NCBI RefSeq assembly: GCF_009765905.1
Contig: NZ_LMUO01000019.1
Span: 850,292 to 914,291, forward strand
Length of the DNA: 64,000 nt
Direction of reading: 5' to 3'
Source of the DNA: Mucilaginibacter sp. L196
GTDB taxonomy: Bacteria; Bacteroidota; Bacteroidia; Sphingobacteriales; Sphingobacteriaceae
The notes under the pieces are model-generated. The model did not search any database, was not told the origin of the DNA, and saw nothing but the letters and a program-made list of their open reading frames with translations. Shown here piece after piece: positions 1 to 9,362 of the stretch; the first letter of the stretch is position 1, and each line of letters starts with the position of its first letter. Made by a program: the position numbers and the translations under genes.

Positions 1-192
1 TTATATGCAAATTGAATGTAGATTTAATATCTGTTTTAATAATTAGATTGATGAATTTGTGACTTGTTAAATTGGCTTGCAGTTGAAAAATTGTGTAGTA
101 TAATTTAAGTGTTTGCGCTACAATTAAGTGATTAAAATAAAGGCATTTAAATACGTTGTTTTTACTGGTATCGGTTTTTCACCTAATATAAA

Positions 193-774
193 ATGATGAA
201 GTTGCATGATCTTTCGGATGATAAATTACTCGAACTTCTCGAACTAAATAATATTGCAGCTTTTGAAGAAATTTATAACAGGTATTGGCTAAAGCTTTAT
301 GGTTCTGCCTATAGCCGATTAAAAGAAAGAGAAGCTGCACAAGAAATAGTACAAGACTTTTTTATAAGTTTTTGGATCAATAGGGCACAACTTAAAATAC
401 ATTCTTCGCTTCAGGGGTATTTATTTACTGCAATTAAATACTCTATATTGAATTATAAACGGGCAGAAACTGTTAGAACATCTTATTGTGAATTGCTTTT
501 GTTAGCTAACAAAACAAATTTTTATAATTCAACTGAGGAGTATCTCACCTGGAAAGAACTAAAGGAAAACATTGATGCTGGGGTTAATCAATTACCACCC
601 AAATGCCGTTCTGTTTTTGAACTTAGCCGAAATCAATATAAAACTAATAAGGAAATAGCTAAGTTGTTAGATATCTCTGAAAAAACTGTAGAAAATCATT
701 TAACCAGGGCTCTTAGATATTTAAGGGTAAATATTGATACAGCAATCCTATTACTATTCTTCTTCTTTCATTAA
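193..774 (+). CDS. ECF RNA polymerase sigma factor (FecI-like), PUL 1
   Basis: This is an extracytoplasmic-function sigma-70 factor that should direct RNA polymerase to the promoters of the downstream glycan-uptake locus. Region 2 lies at about residues 20-90 (FEEIYNRYW, then a QEIVQDFFISFW core) and region 4 at about 130-180 with a helix-turn-helix (NKEIAKLLDISEKTVENHL). The 193 aa length is normal for FecI-like factors of Bacteroidota. Two ATGs in tandem (193 and 196) make the start ambiguous by one codon. The C-terminus is an unusual hydrophobic run (AILLLFFFFH). The next gene encodes the FecR anti-sigma factor, so activity is probably controlled by a signal relayed from the SusC transducer. 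Confidence 0.93.
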   Translation: MMKLHDLSDDKLLELLELNNIAAFEEIYNRYWLKLYGSAYSRLKEREAAQEIVQDFFISFWINRAQLKIHSSLQGYLFTAIKYSILNYKRAETVRTSYCELLLLANKTNFYNSTEEYLTWKELKENIDAGVNQLPPKCRSVFELSRNQYKTNKEIAKLLDISEKTVENHLTRALRYLRVNIDTAILLLFFFFH

Positions 775-905
775 AAATAAAAACATTTAACAGAACGCTA
801 TTCTCTGCCTTTCAAACAATACTTTTTAATACTGCAATAGTATTGTTAAGAAACTATTTACTTTTTTCTGAAATTATTTTTTTACGACTAGGGGATAACC
901 CTTTC

Positions 906-927
906 TTAAGTTACATACTATTATAAA
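906..927 (+). promoter_or_regulatory. conserved block upstream of fecR (PUL 1), candidate ECF promoter
   Basis: The block begins TTAAGTT and ends TTATAAA, and lies 33 bp before the FecR start codon. An almost matching block (TTAAGTT, ATA, TTATAAA) sits at 13484-13504, 25 bp before the FecR gene of PUL 2. Conservation between two otherwise different intergenic regions suggests a promoter or regulator site, perhaps read by the ECF factors. The function is inferred. Confidence 0.4.
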
Positions 928-959
928 CCATAATTAATTCCTGTTATACCTACGTTTTA

Positions 960-1991
960 ATGGAAAAGAAACTATCTGCCGATATTTTGGAAAAATATTT
1001 CAAAGGTGATTGTAATGAATCTGAAATTGCCCAAATTAATTTCTGGTATGAATCATTTGAGCATGATGGGAACGATATTTCCAATTTGTCGGATATGGAA
1101 AAAGAAGCATTCAGAAATTTAATGTTAAATAACATTAGGAAGAATATCAACACAGAAGAAACAACTAACATAGTTAGTTTACGTAAAATAAGACCCATTC
1201 GTTCTCTGTTTTATTTTCTTGCGGGTTGCGCTGCTGTTATCCTGGTTGTATTTTTTATTAAATATAGGATACCGAACAAATCTGAAATAGTAACCAATGA
1301 GGAGATGGTGGTTGATAATATGACAAAGACTATTCAGAAGATAACACTTTCTGATGGAAGCAGGGTATGGCTGAGCCCTAAATCGCAATTAACTTATCCC
1401 AAGATATTAGGTGCACATAGCAGGCGGGTTGCTATGATAGGTGAAGCATTTTTCGAAGTAACCAAAGATCATAATAGGCCTTTTTCAATTTTTAGTGGAA
1501 ATATAATAACTAAGGTGTGGGGGACAAGTTTCCGTATATGCTCCTATAAAAATGAAGAGACAAAGGTTGATGTAGTTACCGGGAAAGTTTCTGTAAGCAT
1601 ACCTAAGCCTGGTATGCCGGTGCCCGATTTAAATAAGTCTGATCAAATAGAATCAGTACAAGAAGTAATGCTTACGCCTAATCAGGAAGTCACGTATGAT
1701 AATAAGCTCAATGATTTAAAAAAGCATATAAAAATTACTGATAGTACCATTGATATCTGGAAAAAGACAAACATTGCTTTTGATAATGCGCCTATGGCTG
1801 ATGTATTTAAGATCCTTAGTAAAAAGTTCAAAGTTCATATCTGGTCAGCCGATAAAAAAGTCAACTCTGATTATCTAAATGCAGATTTTACTAATGAAAG
1901 CCTTCCATCTATTATGGAAATGCTGAAAAATACCATGGATGTAAATTACGCAGTTAATGGTAGCGAATTTGTTCTGATAAGTAATAAATAA
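960..1991 (+). CDS. FecR family anti-sigma factor, PUL 1
   Basis: This inner-membrane anti-sigma factor (343 aa) should hold the upstream ECF factor inactive until the SusC transducer signals substrate. A cytoplasmic N-terminal part (1-80) is followed by one membrane segment (about 83-101). The periplasmic FecR domain begins near residue 122 with the typical SDGSRVWLSPKSQLTYP pattern and GEAFFEV. A C-terminal DUF4974-type domain (about 270-340, FDNAPMADVFKILSKKF) probably contacts the STN domain of SusC. The gene lies 185 bp after the sigma gene, which leaves room for its own promoter. Confidence 0.92.
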   Translation: MEKKLSADILEKYFKGDCNESEIAQINFWYESFEHDGNDISNLSDMEKEAFRNLMLNNIRKNINTEETTNIVSLRKIRPIRSLFYFLAGCAAVILVVFFIKYRIPNKSEIVTNEEMVVDNMTKTIQKITLSDGSRVWLSPKSQLTYPKILGAHSRRVAMIGEAFFEVTKDHNRPFSIFSGNIITKVWGTSFRICSYKNEETKVDVVTGKVSVSIPKPGMPVPDLNKSDQIESVQEVMLTPNQEVTYDNKLNDLKKHIKITDSTIDIWKKTNIAFDNAPMADVFKILSKKFKVHIWSADKKVNSDYLNADFTNESLPSIMEMLKNTMDVNYAVNGSEFVLISNK

Positions 1992-2033
1992 CCAAATTAT
2001 AAATAAATAAACCTTAATTAAATTATGAATATT

Positions 2034-2170
2034 ATGGAAAGAACTTAATACACCACTCATCAAAACTTTCTTGAAAAAAGAATAGGAGTGCTGAAGACAC
2101 TCCTAAACGTTTTAAAACCCGCTATTGAACGCCTTATAAAGGTGATCGGGTTTCTTTGTCTCATTTTTTT
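2034..2170 (+). promoter_or_regulatory. structured leader of susC (PUL 1): micro-ORF plus hairpins
   Basis: A micro-ORF (ATG at 2034, stop at 2046-2048, peptide MERT; an in-frame ATG at 2025 would give MNIMERT) is followed by two clear hairpins. The first has a 7 bp stem, AGGAGTG/CACTCCT (2084-2104). The second pairs AAACCCG (2115-2121) with CGGGTTT (2147-2153), contains an inner CGCCTT/AAGGTG stem, and runs into a T-rich stretch to 2170. The layout resembles an attenuator. The same order of elements precedes susC of PUL 2. The regulatory role is inferred. Confidence 0.45.
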
Positions 2171-2195
2171 AACAAAAAATAAACGATTTAAATTT

Positions 2196-5100
2196 ATGAA
2201 AATTTATTTACAAAACCATTTTGACTGGTGCAAGATTATGAAGATCACTTTTAGTCAGATAGTAATATTACTCATATTTACGGGGATGTCGTATGCTACA
2301 AGAAGCAAAGGGCAAACCGTTCTGGAGCAACGCTTTGATGTTAATATACACAGTTCTAACCTTGGCACTGCATTAAAGCAATTGGAGAAGGACGCAAATT
2401 TGAAATTTGTTTATCGTAAAAGCCTTGTAGAAGGTGAAGCAGAAATATCCATTGATGCAAAGCAGCAAACACTGAAAAAGATACTTACAACGCTTTTGCA
2501 ACCCAGGGGTATTGCTTTTGAAATAATTAGCGGTAGAGTAGTATTGAGTAAGGTAAACATTATTGAGAGCCCAACAGATCAGCCGGATACTCAAGAACCG
2601 GTTACCCCTCTGGCAGATGCCAGTAAATCTGTATCCGGCACTGTAATAGACGATACAAATCAACCCTTACCGGGGGTAACTGTTAAAATTAAAGGTACAT
2701 CATTAGGCACACAAACGGATGTAAAAGGTAAGTTTACCATTAGTGTGCAGGATGCCAATGCAACATTAGTTTTCTCTTTTATTGGGTATGTGCAGCAAGA
2801 AGTGGTAGTTGCCGGGCAGTCTACGATTGATGTGCAGCTTAAAGCTGTACCCAGTTCATTAAACGAAGTGGTTGTAATTGGTTATGGTCAACAGCGTAAA
2901 GCTGATGTTACCAGTGCTGTTACTACGGTACAGTCAAGGGATTTTGTTACAGGTCCCGTTACCGATGCAGCGGAGTTATTAAAAGGGAAAATAGCAGGTC
3001 TTTCCATATCGAATCCCTCAGGAGATCCTAATGCGCAATCAAACATAGTACTCCGCGGCGTTAATACCATTGGTGGAGCTAACACTGCTCCTTTAGTAAT
3101 TGTTGATGGTGTTCCTGGCGACCTTTTAACCGTTGCTCCTGAAGATATTGCAGAGATTTCTGTTTTAAAAGATGCATCAGCGACTGCTATTTATGGTGTT
3201 AACGGATCAAACGGTGTAATTATTATCGTTACCAAGCATGCCAACGGAGATGTGATCAACCAGATCGACTATTCCGGCAATGTTAGCGCCACCGAATTGA
3301 CACGTACGCCTAAATTACTTACCGCACAGGATTATAGAGATCAGATAGCTGCCGGAACAAGGCTTAGTACTTATGATTTAGGTAGTTCCACGGATTGGTT
3401 GAAGGCTATCAGTAATAAATTGCCGGTATCAGACATTCAAAACCTGACCTTTAGAGGAGGCAATAGCCAAACCAATTACCTGGCATCTTTTAATTACCGA
3501 TATATTGATGGCTCGTTTTTAAAATCCGATCACCAGCAAATCACTGGCCGTGTTGATATCAATCATATCATGCTTAATGGTAAGTTAAGGTTCGACCTCG
3601 GGATATTGCAAACCAATTTCGACGATAATCCATTTAATACTTATGATTATGAGCAGGTATTTAAAATGAATCCTACCGCGCCGGTTAAGGAAGCAGATGG
3701 CAGTTATTACCAGGATACAAACAATTTTGAATATCAAAACCCGGTATCAGATATATATAATACTAGCCAGCCGCAAACATCGTATCGTAGTAAATATAAC
3801 GCTACTATTACAGTATTGCCACTTGAAGGATTACGTTTAGTTGCTACTGGCGCATACACCAAAAGTGGTTATATAAATAAATCTTTTCAAAATTTCGATA
3901 ATATATCCACTCTTAGGGATAAGCAGGATGGCGTTGCCTATATAGGGCAAGGACAGGATGTGAGCAGGTATCTGAATTTACAGGCTGAATATTCGAAATC
4001 ATTGGGAGATCATCACTTTGATGTGATTGCAGGTTATGAATACCAGGATGATAATAATTTCCAAACCTATATCAATAATCATGATTTTCCGACCGATCTA
4101 TTCGGGGTTAACAATGTTTATATAGGTGCAGCGCAGGCTAGTGGAAATAATCCTAATGGGATTGGGAGCAGTCTTAATCAAACAAATCTTATCAGTTATT
4201 TCGCCAGGGCAACTTATAATTATAAAGATAAATACCTGTTGCTGGCAAGCTTACGTATTGATGGTGCCAGTCAATTATATGGTGCAAAAGAACCTTACGG
4301 GAAGTTTCCTGGCGTTCAGGCAGGTTGGAGAATCACTAAAGAAGATTTCATGCAGGATCAGCACATATTTGATGACCTGAAATTAAGAATCGGATACGGA
4401 GTTTCCGGAAATCAACCACTTGCGGGTTTTCTTGGTGTCGGCCTGTTGAATTATGGAAACTATATTTTATATAATGGCACCTGGATACAAACACTTAGCC
4501 CGAGCCAAAATGCTAATCCATCATTAAAATGGGAAGAGAAGCGCGAAACAAATCTCGGTTTGGACTATAGCATGTTTAAAGGTTTAATAAACGGTACCAT
4601 CGATGTGTATTCTAACAAAACGGTGGGCTTATTGTATGATTACAATGTTCCAAGCCCTCCGAACCTTTATCCTGAAACCGAACTTAACGTAGGCGATTTA
4701 AGTAATAAAGGAATCGAGGTTGCCATTAATATTAATCCTATACGAAAAAAAGATTTTCAATGGACGAGTGGTTTTACCTTTTCCACAAACAGGAACAAAT
4801 TGATCAGTCTGTCTAATGATGTTTATAAATCGTCAACAAATTATTTTACAACGGGTGGTACCGGCGATCCAATAACAACTTTCACAAATATTGTGCAGGT
4901 TGGACAGCCGATAGGTGATTTTTATGGCTTTAAAGTAGTGGGGATTTCAACAGATGGAAAATGGATCTACCAGGAACCTAATGGAAAGGTTGTTCAGTAT
5001 GATGATTTTAACCATGCATTTGGTGATAAGCAAGTTATTGGTAATGGTTTGCCTAAATTCTACGCGGGATGGAACAATTCCTTCAGGTATAAAAATTGGG

Positions 5101-5525
5101 ATTTTAGTGTAACTATGCGCGGAGCGTTCGGCTTCCAGGTATTAAATGGCTTACGTTTAAGTGATGAAAATACTTCTGTTCAAAATTATAACCGTTTAGC
5201 ATCATCTCAAGACAAAATATTTGGTGTAGCGGTATTGAATAAAAATGTTCCGGAAGAGTTTAATAGTTATTATTTGGAAAACGGTGATTTCTGGAAGATA
5301 GATAATATTAATGCTGGTTATACCTTTAAGCAAATAAGATCAAAATGGATTCACAACCCGAGGGTTTTTCTATCAACTAATAACACATTTATTATTACTG
5401 GCTACAAAGGGATTGATCCGGAGGTTCTTACGTCAGGATCAAATTTTCTTAATCCAGGCGTAGATTCACGCGATTCGTACCCTAGCGTCAGAACGTTTAC
5501 AATTGGTTTTTCAGCCAGCTTCTAA
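2196..5525 (+). CDS. SusC/RagA-type TonB-dependent outer-membrane transporter and transducer, PUL 1
   Basis: This protein imports oligosaccharides across the outer membrane using TonB energy and partners the SusD lipoprotein encoded next. The open frame extends up to a GTG at 2088, but that part overlaps leader hairpins; the ATG at 2196 gives 1109 aa and a plausible signal peptide ending near MSYA. An STN domain follows, which marks a transducer that signals to FecR. Then come a carboxypeptidase-regulatory-like beta domain (SGTVIDDTNQPLPGVTVKIK), the SusC hallmark NEVVVIGYG, a plug (VLRGVNTIGG, VIVDGVPG, LKDASATAIYG) and a beta barrel ending in the aromatic strand TFTIGFSASF. Gap to susD is 47 bp. 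Confidence 0.95.
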   Translation: MKIYLQNHFDWCKIMKITFSQIVILLIFTGMSYATRSKGQTVLEQRFDVNIHSSNLGTALKQLEKDANLKFVYRKSLVEGEAEISIDAKQQTLKKILTTLLQPRGIAFEIISGRVVLSKVNIIESPTDQPDTQEPVTPLADASKSVSGTVIDDTNQPLPGVTVKIKGTSLGTQTDVKGKFTISVQDANATLVFSFIGYVQQEVVVAGQSTIDVQLKAVPSSLNEVVVIGYGQQRKADVTSAVTTVQSRDFVTGPVTDAAELLKGKIAGLSISNPSGDPNAQSNIVLRGVNTIGGANTAPLVIVDGVPGDLLTVAPEDIAEISVLKDASATAIYGVNGSNGVIIIVTKHANGDVINQIDYSGNVSATELTRTPKLLTAQDYRDQIAAGTRLSTYDLGSSTDWLKAISNKLPVSDIQNLTFRGGNSQTNYLASFNYRYIDGSFLKSDHQQITGRVDINHIMLNGKLRFDLGILQTNFDDNPFNTYDYEQVFKMNPTAPVKEADGSYYQDTNNFEYQNPVSDIYNTSQPQTSYRSKYNATITVLPLEGLRLVATGAYTKSGYINKSFQNFDNISTLRDKQDGVAYIGQGQDVSRYLNLQAEYSKSLGDHHFDVIAGYEYQDDNNFQTYINNHDFPTDLFGVNNVYIGAAQASGNNPNGIGSSLNQTNLISYFARATYNYKDKYLLLASLRIDGASQLYGAKEPYGKFPGVQAGWRITKEDFMQDQHIFDDLKLRIGYGVSGNQPLAGFLGVGLLNYGNYILYNGTWIQTLSPSQNANPSLKWEEKRETNLGLDYSMFKGLINGTIDVYSNKTVGLLYDYNVPSPPNLYPETELNVGDLSNKGIEVAININPIRKKDFQWTSGFTFSTNRNKLISLSNDVYKSSTNYFTTGGTGDPITTFTNIVQVGQPIGDFYGFKVVGISTDGKWIYQEPNGKVVQYDDFNHAFGDKQVIGNGLPKFYAGWNNSFRYKNWDFSVTMRGAFGFQVLNGLRLSDENTSVQNYNRLASSQDKIFGVAVLNKNVPEEFNSYYLENGDFWKIDNINAGYTFKQIRSKWIHNPRVFLSTNNTFIITGYKGIDPEVLTSGSNFLNPGVDSRDSYPSVRTFTIGFSASF

Positions 5526-5572
5526 CAGACATAGAATTTAGGGAAATATATAATTAATTAAATTTAATTAAC

Positions 5573-7204
5573 ATGAAAAAAAGATATTGTTTTATGATTA
5601 GCGGGTTAATGATCCTTATTGGATTATACTCCTGCACTAAACTGGATGATAAAAATAATTCGCAAATTATTTCGGCGCAGTTTAATCCGACCGCGCAGGA
5701 CGTGGCAGCATTAATTGGGGTGCCATACACCAACTGGAGAACATTAGAACTGGGCCGGAGCGCAAATGCCATATGGCGTACAAATGAAATTTCAGCCGAT
5801 GAAGAGGTGATTCCGCAGAGGCCGAATGGCTGGGTTGATGGGGGTATTTACCAAAGGATGCATTATCACAAGTGGACAGCTGATGAAGATAACTGTTATC
5901 AGATATGGACGAATGCCTATCAGGGAATAACTAACTGTAATCGTTTACTTTACCAGATTGATGCCGATTTAATACCGGTAACTGCATCAACCAAAACGCA
6001 GGTTGAAGCAGAGTTGAAAGTACTAAGGGCATCCTTTTACTACGCCCTTATTGATTTTTTTGGCAACGTACCTATCGTTACTAAATTCGATGTGCCAGCA
6101 GGATATTTACCTTCACAAAGTACAAGGGCACAGGTATATGCCTTCATTATTTCTGAGTTGACTACCAATGTGCCTTTATTAAGCACAACTGTTGATCAAA
6201 CTACTTATGGTAGATTTAATAGATGGGCCGGAGAAGCTTTATTGGCAAAGATGTATTTGAATGCAGGTGTTTATACCGGTACTCCTGATTGGGCAGATTG
6301 TATTACTGCTTGTGATGCAGTAATTAATTCTAATGCTTACGGTTTGGAACCTGTTCAGGCAAGTGTCTTTGCCACCGAGAATCAAAACTCAAAGGAAATA
6401 ATTTTTTCCATTCCTTTTGATAATGTATATACAGCTGACGGCTCAACCGCATGGACACTGCATATGGAAACCCTGGAGCCGGAAAACCAGGCTACCTATA
6501 ATTTTCAAAATTCACCGTGGGGTGGTATTTGCGCCATACCACAGTTTATCAATACGTTCGATCCGGATGATAATCGTTTAACAGCCAACTGGATTCAGGG
6601 CCAGCAATATAGTGCATCAGGCGCAATATTGATCGGTGGGCTCGGGGCTTACACAGGTAAGCCGTTAGCTTATATTAATGTATTGCCAGGCGTTGATTCT
6701 TCAGAAGAAGTACATGGATTCAGGCTAGGGAAATACGAAATAGCGCAAGGCGAATTAGTAGGTATGAGCAACGATTTTCCTTTATTTAGATATGCTGATA
6801 TTTTAATGATGAAAGCGGAAGCTTCACTCAGGCTGGGCGATGCAACTACCGCAGCAACGTTAGTTACGCAAGTTAGGCAAAGGGATTTCTTATCAAATCC
6901 TGCCAAAGCAACTGTTACCGCAGCGCAGTTAAGCCAGCCTACTGTATATGATTATGGGTTAAGAAACCATCTAGCAACTACGCATGATGTTGTAAGCGAT
7001 ATTCAATATGGTCGTATGCTTGATGAGCTGGGGTGGGAATTTTCACAAGAAGGGCGCCGCAGGCAGGATTTGATCAGGTTTGGAGTTTTTACTACAAAAT
7101 CATGGTTGTCACATTCGCCTAATGGTGCTTACAGAACCTTGCTGCCGTTGCCAACAACCGCGCTCCAAACAAATGGAAACCTTAAACAAAATACAGGTTA
7201 TTAA
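5573..7204 (+). CDS. SusD/RagB family glycan-binding lipoprotein, PUL 1
   Basis: This surface lipoprotein (543 aa) captures glycan and acts as the lid of the SusC barrel. The signal peptide ends in lipobox LYSC with Cys21. The body shows the TPR-like helical SusD/RagB pattern, with conserved stretches AELKVLRASFYYALIDFFGNVPIV and FRYADILMMKAEASLRLG split across the protein. The C-terminal RRRQDLIRFGVF is typical of the family. It directly follows its susC partner. The ligand cannot be read from the sequence; the neighbouring GH127 hints at arabinose-containing glycans. Confidence 0.94.
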   Translation: MKKRYCFMISGLMILIGLYSCTKLDDKNNSQIISAQFNPTAQDVAALIGVPYTNWRTLELGRSANAIWRTNEISADEEVIPQRPNGWVDGGIYQRMHYHKWTADEDNCYQIWTNAYQGITNCNRLLYQIDADLIPVTASTKTQVEAELKVLRASFYYALIDFFGNVPIVTKFDVPAGYLPSQSTRAQVYAFIISELTTNVPLLSTTVDQTTYGRFNRWAGEALLAKMYLNAGVYTGTPDWADCITACDAVINSNAYGLEPVQASVFATENQNSKEIIFSIPFDNVYTADGSTAWTLHMETLEPENQATYNFQNSPWGGICAIPQFINTFDPDDNRLTANWIQGQQYSASGAILIGGLGAYTGKPLAYINVLPGVDSSEEVHGFRLGKYEIAQGELVGMSNDFPLFRYADILMMKAEASLRLGDATTAATLVTQVRQRDFLSNPAKATVTAAQLSQPTVYDYGLRNHLATTHDVVSDIQYGRMLDELGWEFSQEGRRRQDLIRFGVFTTKSWLSHSPNGAYRTLLPLPTTALQTNGNLKQNTGY

Positions 7205-7270
7205 TGATAAGGATATTTGTAAGTGTGGTTACTTATAAATTGGTAGCGCTATCTCATAGCACGATTGTTA

Positions 7271-7306
7271 AATATAGGGCAGCTACAACTGTCCTATATT
7301 TTTTTA
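7271..7306 (+). terminator. intrinsic terminator after susD (PUL 1)
   Basis: AATATAGGGCAG (7271-7282) pairs with CTGTCCTATATT (7289-7300), with one G-T wobble and a 6-nt loop, followed by a T run. It would separate susCD from the enzyme genes downstream. Confidence 0.8.
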
Positions 7307-7356
7307 ACTTTCATTAAGTGAGTTTACTAAAAAGAGTGATTGACAGAAATATAGAG

Positions 7357-9339
7357 ATGAAAAAAATATTAATTGTATTGTTAATGTATACAGGGGGTAT
7401 TTACGCCCAGGTTAGAGACTATCCTATAAAGCCGGTAGCTTTTACAAATGTAAAACTCGACGATCATTTTTGGGTGCCACGTATTGAAACTAATCGCACA
7501 GTAACTATACCAGCATCATTTGCACGTTGTGAAAACACAGGCAGAGTAAAAAACTTTGAAATGGCTGCAGCACGTAAAGGGAGTTTTTGTACTAAGTTCC
7601 CTTTTGATGATACAGATATTTATAAAACCATAGAAGGCGCTTCTTACTCTTTAGCCGTACACCCTGATCCAAAGTTAAAGGCTTATGTCGATTCATTAAT
7701 AACTATAGTTGGTAAAGCCCAGGAGCCTGATGGCTATCTTTATACTGCACGTACTATTGATCCATTGCATCCACACCCGTGGTCGGGCCCGGAAAGGTGG
7801 GTAAAGGAAAATGAATTAAGCCATGAGTTATATGATTCTGGCCACATGTTTGAAGCGGCGAGCGCACATTATTTGGCCACTGGCGAACGTAACTTTTTAG
7901 ACATTGCTTTAAAAAATGCCGATTTGTTGGTTAAAACATTCGGACCGGGTAAAAGGCATGTTGCACCGGGTCACGAAATTGTTGAGATGGGCTTAGTCAG
8001 GTTGTATCGCATAACCGGCAAGCAGGAATACCTTGATTTGGCTAAGTTTTTTATCGATGAACGTGGTAAGCGCCAATATGATAAAAATAGCAGTGATGAG
8101 TGGAAAAACGGGATGTACTGGCAAGATAATGTACCTGTTGTTGACGAGGATGAAGCTGAAGGACATGCGGTACGGGCAATGTATCTATATTCAGGGATGG
8201 CAGATGTTGCGGCCTTAACGGGCGATAAACAATACATAGAAGCTATAGACCGGATTTGGAATAATATGGTAAGTAAGAAGATTTATGTGCAGGGAAGTAT
8301 AGGGGCTGTACCTAATGGTGAACGTTTTGGCGCTGATTACGAATTGCCAAATTCAACCGCCTATAATGAAACCTGTGCAGCCATTGGGGAAGTGTTTTGG
8401 AACCAGCGTATGTTTTTATTGCATGGTGATTCAAAATATATTGATTTGCTGGAGAAGGTACTTTATAATGGTTTGATTTCGGGGGTAGGTTTGGATGGAA
8501 AGTCATTTTTTTATACAAATGCTATGCAGGTTACCGATGGATTTACCCACCCAGCACTTGAACCGGGCCGATCTGGATGGTTTGAATGTTCATGTTGTCC
8601 AACCAATATGGTGCGTTTTCTACCATCGTTACCGGGATATATTTATGCTCAGCGAGAAAATAATATCTATGTTAATCTTTTCATAGCAGGTTCGGCGGAT
8701 ATCAAACTAAAAAATAAGAATATTAAGATTACACAGGTTAATAATTATCCATGGAACGGTTCGCTTGCAATTAACGTAGATCCGGAATCACCTGCCCGTT
8801 TTAATATGTTGGTACGCATACCGGGGTGGAGCCGCTCAGAAGCCATACCGTCAGATCTGTATAACTTTGAAAATAAATCAGCATCAAATATTATTATTAA
8901 ACTTAATGGCCATCCGGTTAAATATATAATACAAAATGGCTATGCAGTTATTAATAACGAGTGGAAAAAAGGTGATAAGATAGAAATGAACTTACCAATG
9001 AATGTTAAACAAGTAATAGCAAATAAAGCTTTAACTGCTGATATTGGTAAAGTGGCTTTGCAACGCGGCCCCATAATTTATTGTGCCGAATGGAAAGACA
9101 ATAATGGTAAAGTAAGCAACCTGTACATACCAAACAATACCATATTTAAGCCTGAATTTAAAGCGGACTTATTAAATGGTGTAATGGTGCTAAAGGCAGA
9201 TGTTATGCGAAAGGATAGCACAAGCGGAACTGTAGAAAAGGTATCATTAACAGCAATACCATATTATTCGTGGGCTAATAGGGGCAAGGGTGAAATGACA
9301 GTGTGGTTTCCGGATGCAAAAGAATTAGCCTCAAAGTAA
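7357..9339 (+). CDS. glycoside hydrolase family 127, beta-L-arabinofuranosidase (DUF1680)
   Basis: GH127 enzymes release beta-L-arabinofuranose from plant glycans. The frame extends to a GTG at 7318, but the ATG at 7357 gives a clean signal peptide (MKKILIVLLMYTGGIYAQ) and 660 aa. Counting from that start, the family's catalytic set is visible: Glu322 (NGERF) as acid/base, Glu338 and Cys340 (YNETC), and Cys413-Cys414 (ECSCCPTN) as zinc ligands, one being the nucleophile. SHELYDSGHMFEAASAHY is another family signature. The protein should be periplasmic. The gene follows a terminator, so it probably starts a transcript that also includes the SGNH gene 23 bp downstream. Confidence 0.9.
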   Translation: MKKILIVLLMYTGGIYAQVRDYPIKPVAFTNVKLDDHFWVPRIETNRTVTIPASFARCENTGRVKNFEMAAARKGSFCTKFPFDDTDIYKTIEGASYSLAVHPDPKLKAYVDSLITIVGKAQEPDGYLYTARTIDPLHPHPWSGPERWVKENELSHELYDSGHMFEAASAHYLATGERNFLDIALKNADLLVKTFGPGKRHVAPGHEIVEMGLVRLYRITGKQEYLDLAKFFIDERGKRQYDKNSSDEWKNGMYWQDNVPVVDEDEAEGHAVRAMYLYSGMADVAALTGDKQYIEAIDRIWNNMVSKKIYVQGSIGAVPNGERFGADYELPNSTAYNETCAAIGEVFWNQRMFLLHGDSKYIDLLEKVLYNGLISGVGLDGKSFFYTNAMQVTDGFTHPALEPGRSGWFECSCCPTNMVRFLPSLPGYIYAQRENNIYVNLFIAGSADIKLKNKNIKITQVNNYPWNGSLAINVDPESPARFNMLVRIPGWSRSEAIPSDLYNFENKSASNIIIKLNGHPVKYIIQNGYAVINNEWKKGDKIEMNLPMNVKQVIANKALTADIGKVALQRGPIIYCAEWKDNNGKVSNLYIPNNTIFKPEFKADLLNGVMVLKADVMRKDSTSGTVEKVSLTAIPYYSWANRGKGEMTVWFPDAKELASK

Positions 9340-9362
9340 GATAAGTATATAGACTAATATTC

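Noticed and set aside
2088..2195. N-terminal extension of SusC from a GTG
   Set aside because: The 36 codons coincide with two leader hairpins, and the ATG at 2196 gives a normal signal peptide.
7205..7270. tRNA or other small RNA after susD
   Set aside because: No cloverleaf or TTCRA motif; only the terminator hairpin is supported.
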